Below are positions 17,802 to 25,312 of a stretch of DNA of 32,706 bases, piece by piece. Source of the DNA: Mucilaginibacter sp. UBA5151 (GTDB taxonomy: Bacteria > Bacteroidota > Bacteroidia > Sphingobacteriales > Sphingobacteriaceae). The DNA lies in contig DHXR01000056.1 of assembly GCA_002413785.1 (NCBI GenBank), positions 1 to 32,706 of the forward strand, in the 5' to 3' direction. The notes beneath the pieces are model-generated. The model was not told the DNA's origin. It did no database searches and saw only the letters and a list, made by a program, of their open reading frames with translations. Made by a program: the position numbers and the translations under genes. Positions within the stretch are counted from its first letter, which is position 1. Each line of letters starts with the position of its first letter.

Positions 17802-18545
17802 TTATTTAGTATCGTATTCTAAATTGCCTTTAGCAAGGTTATGTGTTGCACAAAGTACCTGAAGGTTTTCCAATACTGTTTCTCCACCTTTTGACCAGGC
17901 TAATATATGGTCAAAGTGTATGTTTTCGCCAGTGAGCGTAATTCCACAAAGCTTGCACTTGTTTCCATCCCGCATTAATACCTGAACTTTTACCCTTTCG
18001 CTTGGAATTCTTTTCGTCTTATGTTTAAAAATGATTTCACTTTCTTGGATCGTTTCAGAAGAACTTTCTTTAGGTTCGGTTTTCTCTATTTCCCGATTTT
18101 GGTCATTCTCTGAATTAATGAATTCAACAAAAGCTTCAAGGGCTTTTCGAAAGGAGCCAAAACGTTTATCATAAGGACCGGTTGAATATTTTGAAAGCGG
18201 TTTTTTTATTTCATCATATTTTGGTTGTCTTCCAAGACTTATCCATACTTCTTCAATATTTTCGAACAATTCTTTATCTGAAATATTTTGCTGTACTGTA
18301 ATTTCTATTCCAGCTTTCTGCAAGGCATTGTTCCAGGTTCCAAATCGTTTCTGTATAGTTTTCACTGAATACTTTCCAGCCTCGTTATAATTTGCGTCTG
18401 ATAAAGTATTTGAAACAGAAATTAGGTTCCAGTCAAGATGAGGAGTTATATTCTGACCTGCTCTTCCAGATATAATCGCAATAACATTTTCTTTTTTTAA
18501 AAATGTCCGCATCAAATCATAACGTGAACAACCCCTATCAAACAT
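17802..18545 (-). CDS. HNH endonuclease with HNH-associated repeats, fused to an R-M remnant
   Basis: A 247-aa frame from the first ATG. Residues 1-51 (MFDRGCSRYDLMRTFLKKEN to NTLSDAN) are not HNH sequence; they continue the target-recognition part of a Type ISP-like restriction-modification protein read from upstream. From 52 on come two homing-endonuclease-associated repeats (YNEAGKYSVKTIQKRFGTW and ISLGRQPKYDEIKK...FGSFRKALEAF). A charged linker follows, then an HNH nuclease domain: CKLC (197-200), HFDHI (210-214) with His213, Asn227 and LCATHN (231-236) with Cys232 and His235. Zinc and catalytic residues look intact. The reading frame stays open back to about 18776. AT-rich, so probably acquired. 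Whether it is expressed is unknown. Confidence 0.8.
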   Translation of the reverse strand: MFDRGCSRYDLMRTFLKKENVIAIISGRAGQNITPHLDWNLISVSNTLSDANYNEAGKYSVKTIQKRFGTWNNALQKAGIEITVQQNISDKELFENIEEVWISLGRQPKYDEIKKPLSKYSTGPYDKRFGSFRKALEAFVEFINSENDQNREIEKTEPKESSSETIQESEIIFKHKTKRIPSERVKVQVLMRDGNKCKLCGITLTGENIHFDHILAWSKGGETVLENLQVLCATHNLAKGNLEYDTK

Positions 18546-18979
18546 TTCAAGATTATAACAGATAAATCTTTTATCGAAAGGCCTGTATTGATATGTTTCA
18601 ATTTCTAAATCACTTTTCTTAATCGTTTTTAAAGCAGTATCTATTTTCCAATCTCTCGTATCAGTTAAATCAAATTCCGTTTTTACTTCAGATGTGGTTT
18701 CAGAATTTTTAAACTGCTGAATTCTTTTAGTAAGTATAATACACGTTCCTTCACTTTCCGTTCGTAACCATTGTCTTTAAGGTATTGTGACAATTTTAAA
18801 TGGGCGATGGTGTAGGGTGCGATCAAATATTCAAAGCCAAAAACGTTTTTTAGAACATGCTCTTTAATGATAAGGTCCTTTTTACCTGAATCTTTCGGCA
18901 ATTTGTCAAAAATTTGCTGTAACACTTCTGCTAAAAAAGTACCTGTCCCTGTCGCAAAATCCAAAACAGTTACTGTATA
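18546..18979 (-). pseudogene. Remnant of Type ISP-like restriction-modification methylase
   Basis: From 18979 (just after an in-frame stop at 18982-18980) the frame reads VLDFATGTGTFLAEVLQQI, methylase motif I. It goes on through EYLIAPYTIAHLKLSQYLKDNGY and stops at 18683. The correct continuation is in another frame, open from about 18776: FDLTDTRDWKIDTALKTIKK then YQYRPFDKRFICYN, hallmarks of the C-terminal recognition part of Type ISP enzymes. The NPPY catalytic motif and several hundred residues that normally lie between are missing, as is the whole N-terminal nuclease/helicase half. So the gene has a 5' truncation, an internal deletion and a frame change, and its 3' end joins the HNH gene. 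It cannot encode an active methylase. Confidence 0.8.
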
Positions 18980-19119
18980 TCATATTAATCGGGCTATGAT
19001 AAAATATCAACCCTGTTATGCCTGTTACCGGCCGAAAAAAGGAAGGGGTTATCTGTTGTTCATGTTTGAAAAAATGCTTGATTTTCTTTCTTACTTTTAC
19101 AAACTGTAAGCACAAATAA

Positions 19120-19539
19120 ATGAGCAAACCCTTTAACCGCCCCATCCGTGTTTTAGTTGCCAAAGTCGGTCTCGACGGTCACGACCGCGGGGCCCGCATC
19201 ATCGCTACCTCCCTGCGTGACGCAGGCATGGAAGTGATCTATACCGGTTTGCGCCAGACACCAGAAATGGTGGTAAACACCGCTTTGCAGGAAGATGTGG
19301 ATGCAATAGGCATTTCTATTTTATCGGGCGCTCACATGACAGTTTTTCCTAAAATCATCAACCTGATAAGGGAAAAAGGCATGGATGATGTACTGGTTAC
19401 CGGCGGCGGTATTATCCCGCAGGACGATATGGAAGAATTAAAAAAGATTGGCGTCGGCGAGCTTTTCCCACCGGGGACAAACACCAAAGATATTGTTAAA
19501 TATATTACTGATTGGGTGCACCTGCACCGGAATTTTTAA
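19120..19539 (+). CDS. Stand-alone cobalamin-binding mutase subunit
   Basis: A 139-aa B12-binding domain like the C-terminal domain or small subunit of methylmalonyl-CoA mutase. The base-off/His-on motif is LDGHDRG (Asp19, His21, Gly24), followed by ISILSGAH (65-72) and VTGGGIIP (93-100), the standard cobalamin-binding set. Such small subunits pair with a separate catalytic chain (as in isobutyryl-CoA or 2-hydroxyisobutyryl-CoA mutase), which is not in the window. The crotonase 12 bases downstream supports a role in short-chain acyl-CoA metabolism. Complete at both ends. Confidence 0.88.
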   Translation: MSKPFNRPIRVLVAKVGLDGHDRGARIIATSLRDAGMEVIYTGLRQTPEMVVNTALQEDVDAIGISILSGAHMTVFPKIINLIREKGMDDVLVTGGGIIPQDDMEELKKIGVGELFPPGTNTKDIVKYITDWVHLHRNF

Positions 19540-19551
19540 ATAGCTGTAATC

Positions 19552-20334
19552 ATGTCTTTTCAAAATTTACTGATTGAACATAAGGATCGCATACAATACA
19601 TTATTATTAACCGCGAAAGCAAGCTGAATGCGCTGAACAATGCTGCCATTGCCGAGCTGCACACGGCCTTTTACGAAGCTTTTCATAACCCCGGCGTTGG
19701 CGGTATTATTGTTACGGGGGCGGGGCAGAAAGCATTTGTTGCCGGGGCGGATATTTCGGAATTTGCCGGGGCAAATGCAGCAGCCGGGGGTGAAATAGCC
19801 CGCCAGGGGCAAACAAAGGTATTCGACCAGATAGAGAATGGCAGCAAACCGGTTATAGCCGCTATCAACGGCTTCGCATTGGGCGGCGGACTGGAACTTG
19901 CCATGGCCTGCCATATCCGCGTGGCTGCTGAAACAGCCAAAATGGGCCTGCCCGAAGTTACATTAGGTTTAATTCCCGGTTATGGTGGCACCCAGCGTTT
20001 AACCCAACTGGCAGGTAAGGGCAAAGCTATGGAAATGATTATGACCGCTGATATGATAACCGCTGCCGAAGCTTTACAGTGCGGATTGGTAAACCACGTG
20101 GTAAGCCAGGATGAGCTATTGCCCAAAGCCGAAGAAATTTTAAATAAGATTCTTTTACGCGCACCGTTGGCCGTTGCATCTGCCATAACCGCCGTTAACG
20201 CCGCCACGAAGGCAGGCGTAAATGGTTTTGAAACCGAAATAGAAGAGTTTTCAAAATGCTTTGCCACAAAAGATCTGGAAGAAGGCATTGCGGCTTTTTT
20301 AGAAAAACGAAAACCCGTATTTAAGGGTAAATAA
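19552..20334 (+). CDS. Enoyl-CoA hydratase / crotonase
   Basis: A 260-aa crotonase-fold enzyme that adds water to 2-enoyl-CoA. Seen: oxyanion-hole segments AGADISEF (64-71) and GFALGGGLELA (107-117), and the two catalytic glutamates Glu115 (GGLELA) and Glu135 (LPEVTLGL). These are 20 residues apart as in rat mitochondrial hydratase (Glu144/Glu164). Also seen are PGYGGTQRL (142-150) and a C-terminal LEEGIAAFLEKRKPVFKGK. Both glutamates argue for a real hydratase rather than an isomerase; short-chain substrate such as crotonyl-CoA is likely. It is co-transcribed with the B12-binding subunit, 12 bases apart. Confidence 0.9.
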   Translation: MSFQNLLIEHKDRIQYIIINRESKLNALNNAAIAELHTAFYEAFHNPGVGGIIVTGAGQKAFVAGADISEFAGANAAAGGEIARQGQTKVFDQIENGSKPVIAAINGFALGGGLELAMACHIRVAAETAKMGLPEVTLGLIPGYGGTQRLTQLAGKGKAMEMIMTADMITAAEALQCGLVNHVVSQDELLPKAEEILNKILLRAPLAVASAITAVNAATKAGVNGFETEIEEFSKCFATKDLEEGIAAFLEKRKPVFKGK

Positions 20335-20458
20335 CATGAGGTTTAGTTAAATATAACTTTTGTTGCCGCAAAAACGTATGATAGGATTAAATTTATAAAT
20401 TAGCAGATTAGTATGTTAATCAACATGCAAAAAAATAAAATAAACAGTAATAACTGAT

Positions 20459-21865
20459 ATGAAAAAAATACTCATCATTGATGATGAAGTTAATGTTGCT
20501 TTATTGCTTTCGAAATTTTTAATACGGAATGGTTTTGAGGTTACAACCGCATCAACCGGCACTTCCGGGATGGAGTACCTGAAAAATGGGGACTTTAATC
20601 TTGTATTGTGCGATTTCAGGCTGGAGGACACCGATGGCCGCGAAATGCTTAAAAACATAAAAACGCAATATCCAAAAACCGGTGTGATTATCATTACAGG
20701 GTATTCGGATATAAAAATGGCCGTTGAACTGATAAAGATGGGGGCGTATGACTATATCACCAAGCCTTTATATCCTGATGAAATATTAAATACCATTACC
20801 AAGGCTATTGAAACACATTATGCTTTGGTTGAAGACAAGGTTGAAGCAGTAAGCACTGACAAATCAAGCAAAGAATATAAAAAGCAGGCCCTGGCCGGTG
20901 AATTTGTGAATGGCACCAGCCGGGTATCGCGCGAGCTGATTCGTCAGATAGAGCTGGTAGCGCCAACAAATTACAGCGTGATCATTATGGGCGAGAGCGG
21001 CACCGGTAAGGAGTCGGTTGCCAAAAGCATCCACCTTAACAGTCCGCGTTATAACCAGCCGTTTGTGGCAATGGATTGCGGATCGCTTACAAAGGAACTT
21101 GCTGCAAGTGAATTTTTCGGGCACGAGAAGGGTTCATTTACCGGCGCTTTATATACCAAAATAGGCCACTTTGAAATGGCAAACGGGGGCACCCTGTTTC
21201 TGGATGAAGTGGGTAACCTGTCATACGAAATACAGGCCGCTTTATTAAGGACCGTACAGGAAAGAAAAGTGAAGAGGATAGGCAGCACCAGGGAGATCAG
21301 CCTTGATGTACGCATCATTATAGCTACCAACGAAAACCTGCAGGAAGGCATACAAAAGGGAAAGTTCAGGGAAGACCTGTACCATCGTTTTAATGAGTTC
21401 AGTATTTACATACCGCCCCTGCGCGAACGCGGCAGCGATATCATGTTGCTGGCCGATCATTTTTTAAGGTTAGCTAATCACGAACTTGGACGTAATGTAG
21501 CTACCTTTTCGCCCGAGGTGGTTGAATGTTTTATGAACTACCGCTGGCCGGGCAATATCCGCGAAATGAAAAACGTGGTACGAAGGGCCACGTTGCTTAC
21601 CGAAGGCACTGAGATCACCATGAAAGCCCTGCCGCTTGAAATATCAAACTTTAAAATGCCCGTGTTCGATCATTCAAATCATTATGACGGCATTGAAGTA
21701 AAAGAGAAAGGGCACGACCTGAAAAATGCCGCCCTTGAAGCCGAATATGAAACAATTTTAAAGGTTTTAAGGGAAGTGAACTTCAATAAAACCAAGGCCG
21801 CAGAAATACTGAATATCGACCGTAAAACGCTGTATAATAAAATGAAGGCTATTAATATTAAGTAA
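20459..21865 (+). CDS. Sigma-54-dependent response regulator (NtrC family)
   Basis: A 468-aa transcription activator. The receiver domain (1-120) has acidic pocket Asp8-Asp9, phospho-acceptor Asp52 in LCDFRLEDTDG, Thr80 and Lys102 (TKP). The AAA+ domain has Walker A GESGTGKE (178-185), the sigma-54 contact loop as GSFTGA (225-230, Ser instead of the usual first Ala) and Walker B GGTLFLDE (243-250). Arginine-finger segments follow around DLYHRF and LRERGSDI. The C-terminus is a Fis-type HTH (NKTKAAEILNIDRKTLYNK). One base separates its stop from the next start codon, so it is coupled to the His-box mini-protein. No sensor kinase is adjacent. Targets unknown. Confidence 0.93.
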   Translation: MKKILIIDDEVNVALLLSKFLIRNGFEVTTASTGTSGMEYLKNGDFNLVLCDFRLEDTDGREMLKNIKTQYPKTGVIIITGYSDIKMAVELIKMGAYDYITKPLYPDEILNTITKAIETHYALVEDKVEAVSTDKSSKEYKKQALAGEFVNGTSRVSRELIRQIELVAPTNYSVIIMGESGTGKESVAKSIHLNSPRYNQPFVAMDCGSLTKELAASEFFGHEKGSFTGALYTKIGHFEMANGGTLFLDEVGNLSYEIQAALLRTVQERKVKRIGSTREISLDVRIIIATNENLQEGIQKGKFREDLYHRFNEFSIYIPPLRERGSDIMLLADHFLRLANHELGRNVATFSPEVVECFMNYRWPGNIREMKNVVRRATLLTEGTEITMKALPLEISNFKMPVFDHSNHYDGIEVKEKGHDLKNAALEAEYETILKVLREVNFNKTKAAEILNIDRKTLYNKMKAINIK

Positions 21866-21866
21866 C

Positions 21867-22091
21867 ATGAAATCACCCGCAAAAGATAAGGCTAAACTTA
21901 AAAAAGGAGCTGACGAAGATTCTTTCCGGGTATTAAAACATGATATTAATAACCAGCTTTCAAACATTCTTTTAGCGTTGGAACAACTGCGCTACGAAAT
22001 TCCGGAGGCCACCGGAGACTGCCTGTTTTACTTAGACTCGATTGCTATGAGTTCTGAAAGAATAAATACCTTGCTTAAGGAAGCTGAGTAA
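21867..22091 (+). CDS. Small His-box protein, possible phosphotransfer partner
   Basis: A 74-aa cytoplasmic protein after a basic N-terminus (SPAKDKAKLKK). Residues 20-40 read FRVLKHDINNQLSNILLALEQ, which resembles the H box of histidine-kinase dimerisation helices, with His25 as candidate phospho-acceptor. A second amphipathic helix (about 53-73, FYLDSIAMSSERINTLLKE) could complete a two-helix hairpin. There is no room for an ATPase domain. Its start follows the response-regulator stop with a single base between, so the two are translationally coupled. It could hand phosphate to or take it from the regulator, or modulate it. The fold assignment is my inference from the H-box pattern. Confidence 0.7.
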   Translation: MKSPAKDKAKLKKGADEDSFRVLKHDINNQLSNILLALEQLRYEIPEATGDCLFYLDSIAMSSERINTLLKEAE

Positions 22092-22092
22092 T

Positions 22093-22213
22093 AGTTGATT
22101 GCGTTGATTAAGTTAAGTTGTTGATTAAGGAATAGGGTATGGGCAGCCTCCGATAGCTCATCAACCGGTTGGTAAACTACTCACCTGATCAACTTAATCC
22201 AACCCAATCAACT
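22093..22213. repeat. Imperfect inverted repeat (GTTGATT/AATCAAC words)
   Basis: The arm 22093-22112 matches the reverse complement of 22193-22213 with one mismatch and one gap. The space between holds more of the same words (GTTGATTAAG, CTGATCAAC). It lies between the His-box gene and the second AI-2E permease and could terminate the regulator operon. Confidence 0.7.
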
Positions 22214-22291
22214 CCGGATCATCAATTATTATTTATCACAATAAAACTTTTTCCCGTTTCTGCGTTTTATATATGTAAATTTTCAGCCTTA

Positions 22292-23335
22292 ATGCCTGTT
22301 TTTAATTATAAACAACGAAATAATATCACCCTTGCTGTAATTATAATACTGGGCTGTTTCCTGCTATATGCATTAAGCAATCTGTTCAACTCAATTCTTG
22401 GTGCCATCGTGCTGTTTACCATTTTCAGGCCGGTGTATTTGTTCATGGTCGAAAAAAAGCGGTGGAACAAATCGGTTATTGCTATTTTTATTATTTTTAT
22501 ATCCCTGGTGGTGATAGTGATCCCTTTCCTTTCATTAAGCATTATGTTCGTCAGTAAGATCCGCAGTATCAATGTCCATTCCTTTGATCTGCAGCGCTTG
22601 ATCTTGAAAATTGATGACTATGCCGGTTATAATTTTAACCAACCGCATTTTGCAGAAAACACCCTGCAAAAATTAGGATCATTTGCCACCGATCTTTTTC
22701 CGTCAATTTTAGGGAGCGCGGCAGGTGTCCTGGTAACCCTGCTGGTAATGTATTTTCTATTGTATTTTATGCTGGTGCAAGTCAGGGATTTTGAAGCTGC
22801 AATGTTAAAATATGCGCCATTCCGCGAACAGCACACATTGAAATTTGCAGCAGCTCTTCGCAATTCAACCTACTCCAATGTATTGGGGCAGGGAATAATT
22901 GCCGTTATACAAGGTTTTTTGCTGGCCAATGGCTTTTGGATATTCGGTATCCCCGATCCGGTATTCTGGGGTGTTATTGGCGCATTTATTTCATTTCTAC
23001 CTGTGGTAGGGGCGCCAACGCTTAGCATACCCGGCAGTATTTTCTTATTTGCCGGGGGGCATCCTATAAAAGGCATTTTGATGTTAATTTATGGATTGTT
23101 GTTCATCGGCAATGTTGATAATTTCTTAAGGATGATCATCAACAAACGAATAGCAAATACGCATCCGCTTATTTCAATTATAGGTGTTTTTATCGGTTTG
23201 CCACTTTTTGGAATTCTTGGTCTGGTTTTTGGACCATTATTGCTATCTTACTTTTTATTACTGCTGGAGATTTATGAAACCAACAGAATGGCTGCCGACA
23301 GGCTTGAAAGAATAAGAAACGGAGCGGATACATAA
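22292..23335 (+). CDS. AI-2E family transporter, copy 2
   Basis: A 347-aa inner-membrane protein. I use ATG 22292; a longer frame from 22169 would begin inside the upstream repeat and add a non-conserved stretch. Topology resembles the first copy: N-terminal helices (about 13-35 and 60-88), a soluble segment with RLILKIDDYAGYNF, then helices. The conserved loop is VFWGVIGAFISFLPVVGAP (about 228-246), and the C-terminal block is ISIIGVFIGLPLFGILGLVFGP, both typical of the PerM family. Identity to the copy at 8605-9654 looks low outside those blocks, so it is probably an old paralogue. Substrate unknown. Confidence 0.88.
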   Translation: MPVFNYKQRNNITLAVIIILGCFLLYALSNLFNSILGAIVLFTIFRPVYLFMVEKKRWNKSVIAIFIIFISLVVIVIPFLSLSIMFVSKIRSINVHSFDLQRLILKIDDYAGYNFNQPHFAENTLQKLGSFATDLFPSILGSAAGVLVTLLVMYFLLYFMLVQVRDFEAAMLKYAPFREQHTLKFAAALRNSTYSNVLGQGIIAVIQGFLLANGFWIFGIPDPVFWGVIGAFISFLPVVGAPTLSIPGSIFLFAGGHPIKGILMLIYGLLFIGNVDNFLRMIINKRIANTHPLISIIGVFIGLPLFGILGLVFGPLLLSYFLLLLEIYETNRMAADRLERIRNGADT

Positions 23336-23486
23336 ACATACAAATGCGTATTTTTGTAACCCTGTAAGTCCGTCAGTATTTCCAAAATAATTGAAATAAA
23401 TTATGGACAAATAGTCTGATTGGTAACATTTGGCAGAATATTTAATCATATTGAAAACAATTTGCAACTTATAAAATTTATATACT

Positions 23487-23753
23487 ATGAAAGATAATTC
23501 AAAAGTAGTTGTTGCCCTGCTGGTAGGGCTTGCAGCAGGCGCCGCATTGGGCATTTTATTTGCACCGGATAAAGGCGATGAAACACGCGATAAATTGGCA
23601 GAGTCATTAAAAAACCTGGGCGATTCAATTAAAGAAACCGCTGCGGCAGAAATTGACAATCTGATGGGGTTGAAAGATAAAGTTGTAGATAATATTAAAT
23701 CAAAGATCAACGGTGTTGAGCAGGACTACCAGGATGATCTGGAACATGCATAA
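23487..23753 (+). CDS. YtxH domain-containing protein
   Basis: An 88-aa protein with one N-terminal hydrophobic, Gly/Ala-rich helix (VVVALLVGLAAGAALGILFAP, about 7-27) followed by an acidic/basic amphipathic helix with coiled-coil character. This is the YtxH (gas-vesicle-like) pattern: membrane-anchored, stress-associated small proteins. It heads a three-gene cassette with the DUF1469 protein and a hypothetical protein, an arrangement I associate with Bacteroidota envelope-stress genes. Confidence 0.85.
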   Translation: MKDNSKVVVALLVGLAAGAALGILFAPDKGDETRDKLAESLKNLGDSIKETAAAEIDNLMGLKDKVVDNIKSKINGVEQDYQDDLEHA

Positions 23754-23756
23754 ATA

Positions 23757-23844
23757 GTCATTGGGTCATTAGTCATTGGTGAATTTTTCACATATTGATT
23801 GATGACCCAATGACCAATGACTAATGACACAATGACCAATGACC
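23757..23844. repeat. Inverted repeat of GTCATTGG/CCAATGAC words
   Basis: The arm 23757-23780 (GTCATTGGGTCATTAG and on) finds its reverse complement, with one mismatch, within 23802-23844, where the words ATGACCAATGAC recur. It fills nearly the whole gap between the YtxH and DUF1469 genes. It looks like a low-complexity hairpin repeat rather than a protein-binding site. Confidence 0.8.
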
Positions 23845-23851
23845 AAACAAT

Positions 23852-24190
23852 ATGGAAGCCAAAAAAGAAACCCCGCCTATTATTGATCAGCTTAAAGAGT
23901 ACGTTGAGACTCGCATAAAGCTGGCAAAATTACAAGCCATTGAAAGCAGCTCAACCGTCGCGGCAGGTTTAATTGCCGATGTTGCGGTTGTTATCAGTAT
24001 GATACTGGCATTCCTGTTTGCAAGTTTTACCCTGGCCCTTTATCTCGGCAAGGTATTAGGCGATTATTGGATCGGGTTTGGCATTGTTGCTGTTCTTTAT
24101 CTGATACTGGCGCTGCTTGTAAAAGCCAATAAACAACGCATAGAAAAACCGTTGGCCAATACCTTCATCCAAAAGATTTTTAAAAGTTAA
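23852..24190 (+). CDS. DUF1469 (phage holin III-like) membrane protein
   Basis: A 112-aa protein with an amphipathic N-terminal helix (LKEYVETRIKLAKLQAIE) and two transmembrane helices (about 43-66 and 72-93), then a basic tail. This is the DUF1469 / putative Actinobacteriophage holin III pattern. Despite the family name, there is no phage gene nearby and the cassette context points to a resident envelope protein. Its stop is four bases before the next start codon, so it is coupled with the 143-aa protein. Confidence 0.82.
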   Translation: MEAKKETPPIIDQLKEYVETRIKLAKLQAIESSSTVAAGLIADVAVVISMILAFLFASFTLALYLGKVLGDYWIGFGIVAVLYLILALLVKANKQRIEKPLANTFIQKIFKS

Positions 24191-24194
24191 GACA

Positions 24195-24626
24195 ATGGAT
24201 TTACCTATAAAAAACATTGATGACCTCCGGCTTGAGATCTACAGGCTCCGGGGATTGGAACAGGAGCAAAGCATTGCCCTGAGTAAACGTTTTAGTTCCC
24301 CTTCGGCATTGATCTCAACCATATTCTCCTTATTCCCGAAATCAGCTACCGTTGATGGCGAAAAAGTTTCTGGCTTTTTCGACCAGGATATTGTGGGATT
24401 AATTTCAAGGGTTGTTTTACCGCTAATATTAAATAAAACAATTTTCAGGCACTCCAATTTTATTATGAAGGCGGTAGTAAGTATCCTTTCCCAAAAAGCT
24501 TCCCACTTTATCAGCGAAGATTCCGTGAGCAGTATTTGGCATGTCGTAAAATCGCTCTTTAAAAGTAAAGCCAAGGATGATATTCCAGAGCACCGTGCTA
24601 TCCCTGCTTTAAGCGAGACGTATTGA
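24195..24626 (+). CDS. Hypothetical protein of the YtxH/DUF1469 cassette
   Basis: A 143-aa protein without signal peptide. The N-terminus is charged and helical (IDDLRLEIYRLRGLEQEQSIALSKRF). The middle has moderately hydrophobic stretches (ALISTIFSLFP, and DIVGLISRVVLPLILNKTIF around 65-84) that could be membrane-associated but are weak for true transmembrane helices. The C-terminus is polar. I do not recognise a named domain. Four bases separate it from the DUF1469 gene, so it is almost surely part of the same transcript. Confidence 0.75.
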   Translation: MDLPIKNIDDLRLEIYRLRGLEQEQSIALSKRFSSPSALISTIFSLFPKSATVDGEKVSGFFDQDIVGLISRVVLPLILNKTIFRHSNFIMKAVVSILSQKASHFISEDSVSSIWHVVKSLFKSKAKDDIPEHRAIPALSETY

Positions 24627-24686
24627 TTAAGTTTAAAGTCTTGAGTTCTAAGTCAAAAGTTATAACAGGCTTTGACAAACCTGGAC

Positions 24687-24719
24687 AGACTTATGAAGTT
24701 TTTTAAACTTCGTAAGTCT
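24687..24719. terminator. Hairpin terminator downstream of the cassette
   Basis: AGACTTATGAAGTTT (24687-24701) pairs with AAACTTCGTAAGTCT (24705-24719) with one G-U around a 3-base loop. No long T-run follows directly, but there are T-rich bases nearby. A direct duplication CACCACTCACCTTT follows at about 24730-24755. Confidence 0.6.
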
Positions 24720-24811
24720 TCTTCTATTCACCACTCACCTTTCACCACTCACCTTTTTTATTTCAGCTTTTACCCCATTTCATCGTATCTTCGAAAAAAA
24801 CTTTTTCAGCT

Positions 24812-25255
24812 ATGAGCGCATACAACATTTTTAAAGAGTTGCATTCCGGTTTCAGGTATGTAGTATTTGTATTGGTATTACTGGCAATTATTCAGTCGTT
24901 GCTGGGATGGTTTGGTAAAAAACCATATACCGAAGGAAACCGCAAGATCAATTTATTTGCCCTGATATCGGCGCATACCCAGCTGATAATAGGGCTGGTG
25001 CTTTATTTTTTAAGCCCCAATGTGGTATTCAACAGTGGAACCATGAAACACGAAGCCACACGCTATTTTACCGTTGAACATTGGGTAATGATGCTGATCG
25101 CGATAGCGTTGATTACCGTTGGGCATATAAAAGCAAAAAAGGAAGAGACATCTGAAGGCAAACATAAAACCATTGCAATATTCTATGTTATCGCATTTTT
25201 AGTGATAATCGGGGCAATAATGGCTGGTCATTTACCTGTTTTGGGCTCTAAATGA
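24812..25255 (+). CDS. Four-helix integral membrane protein
   Basis: A 147-aa inner-membrane protein with four hydrophobic helices (about 15-32, 47-68, 90-104 and 122-140). Histidines lie at or near helix ends: LHSGFRYVV (His11), SAHTQL, EHWVMM and AGHLP. This is reminiscent of a small b-type haem membrane protein, but no CXXCH or certain ligand pair is visible. The family is one I know only as conserved hypothetical in Bacteroidota. It ends 57 bases before the trp leader and is probably not part of the trp transcript. Confidence 0.75.
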   Translation: MSAYNIFKELHSGFRYVVFVLVLLAIIQSLLGWFGKKPYTEGNRKINLFALISAHTQLIIGLVLYFLSPNVVFNSGTMKHEATRYFTVEHWVMMLIAIALITVGHIKAKKEETSEGKHKTIAIFYVIAFLVIIGAIMAGHLPVLGSK

Positions 25256-25274
25256 TAAAAAAATGCAGAAAAAA

Positions 25275-25304
25275 TTTGGTAATTCAATTTTCTTTATAAA
25301 TTTG
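25275..25304 (+). promoter_or_regulatory. trp operon promoter
   Basis: TTTG (25275-25278) and TAAATTTG (25297-25304) with 18 bases between. The -7 box is an exact TAnnTTTG match. Transcription would start about 5-8 bases further on, at or just before the leader ATG at 25313, giving an almost leaderless leader-peptide message. Confidence 0.7.
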
Positions 25305-25312
25305 TCACCACA

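Noticed and set aside
18867..19109. 80-codon plus-strand frame over the methylase remnant
   Set aside because: It is antisense to motif I of the remnant, which has strong homology on the minus strand.
19001..19119. Small frames on both strands between the R-M remnant and the B12 subunit
   Set aside because: They are short, overlap each other and have no motif or promoter support; this stretch is most likely the promoter region of the B12-subunit gene.
23757..23844. Possible operator or iteron cluster from GTCATTGG/CCAATGAC repeats
   Set aside because: The repeats form a hairpin like those in neighbouring gaps, and there is no replication or regulator gene at the site; a dispersed hairpin repeat explains it better.
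23852..24190. Prophage signal from a holin-like protein
   Set aside because: DUF1469 proteins carry the holin name by homology only; no other phage gene is nearby and the cassette context is a resident one.
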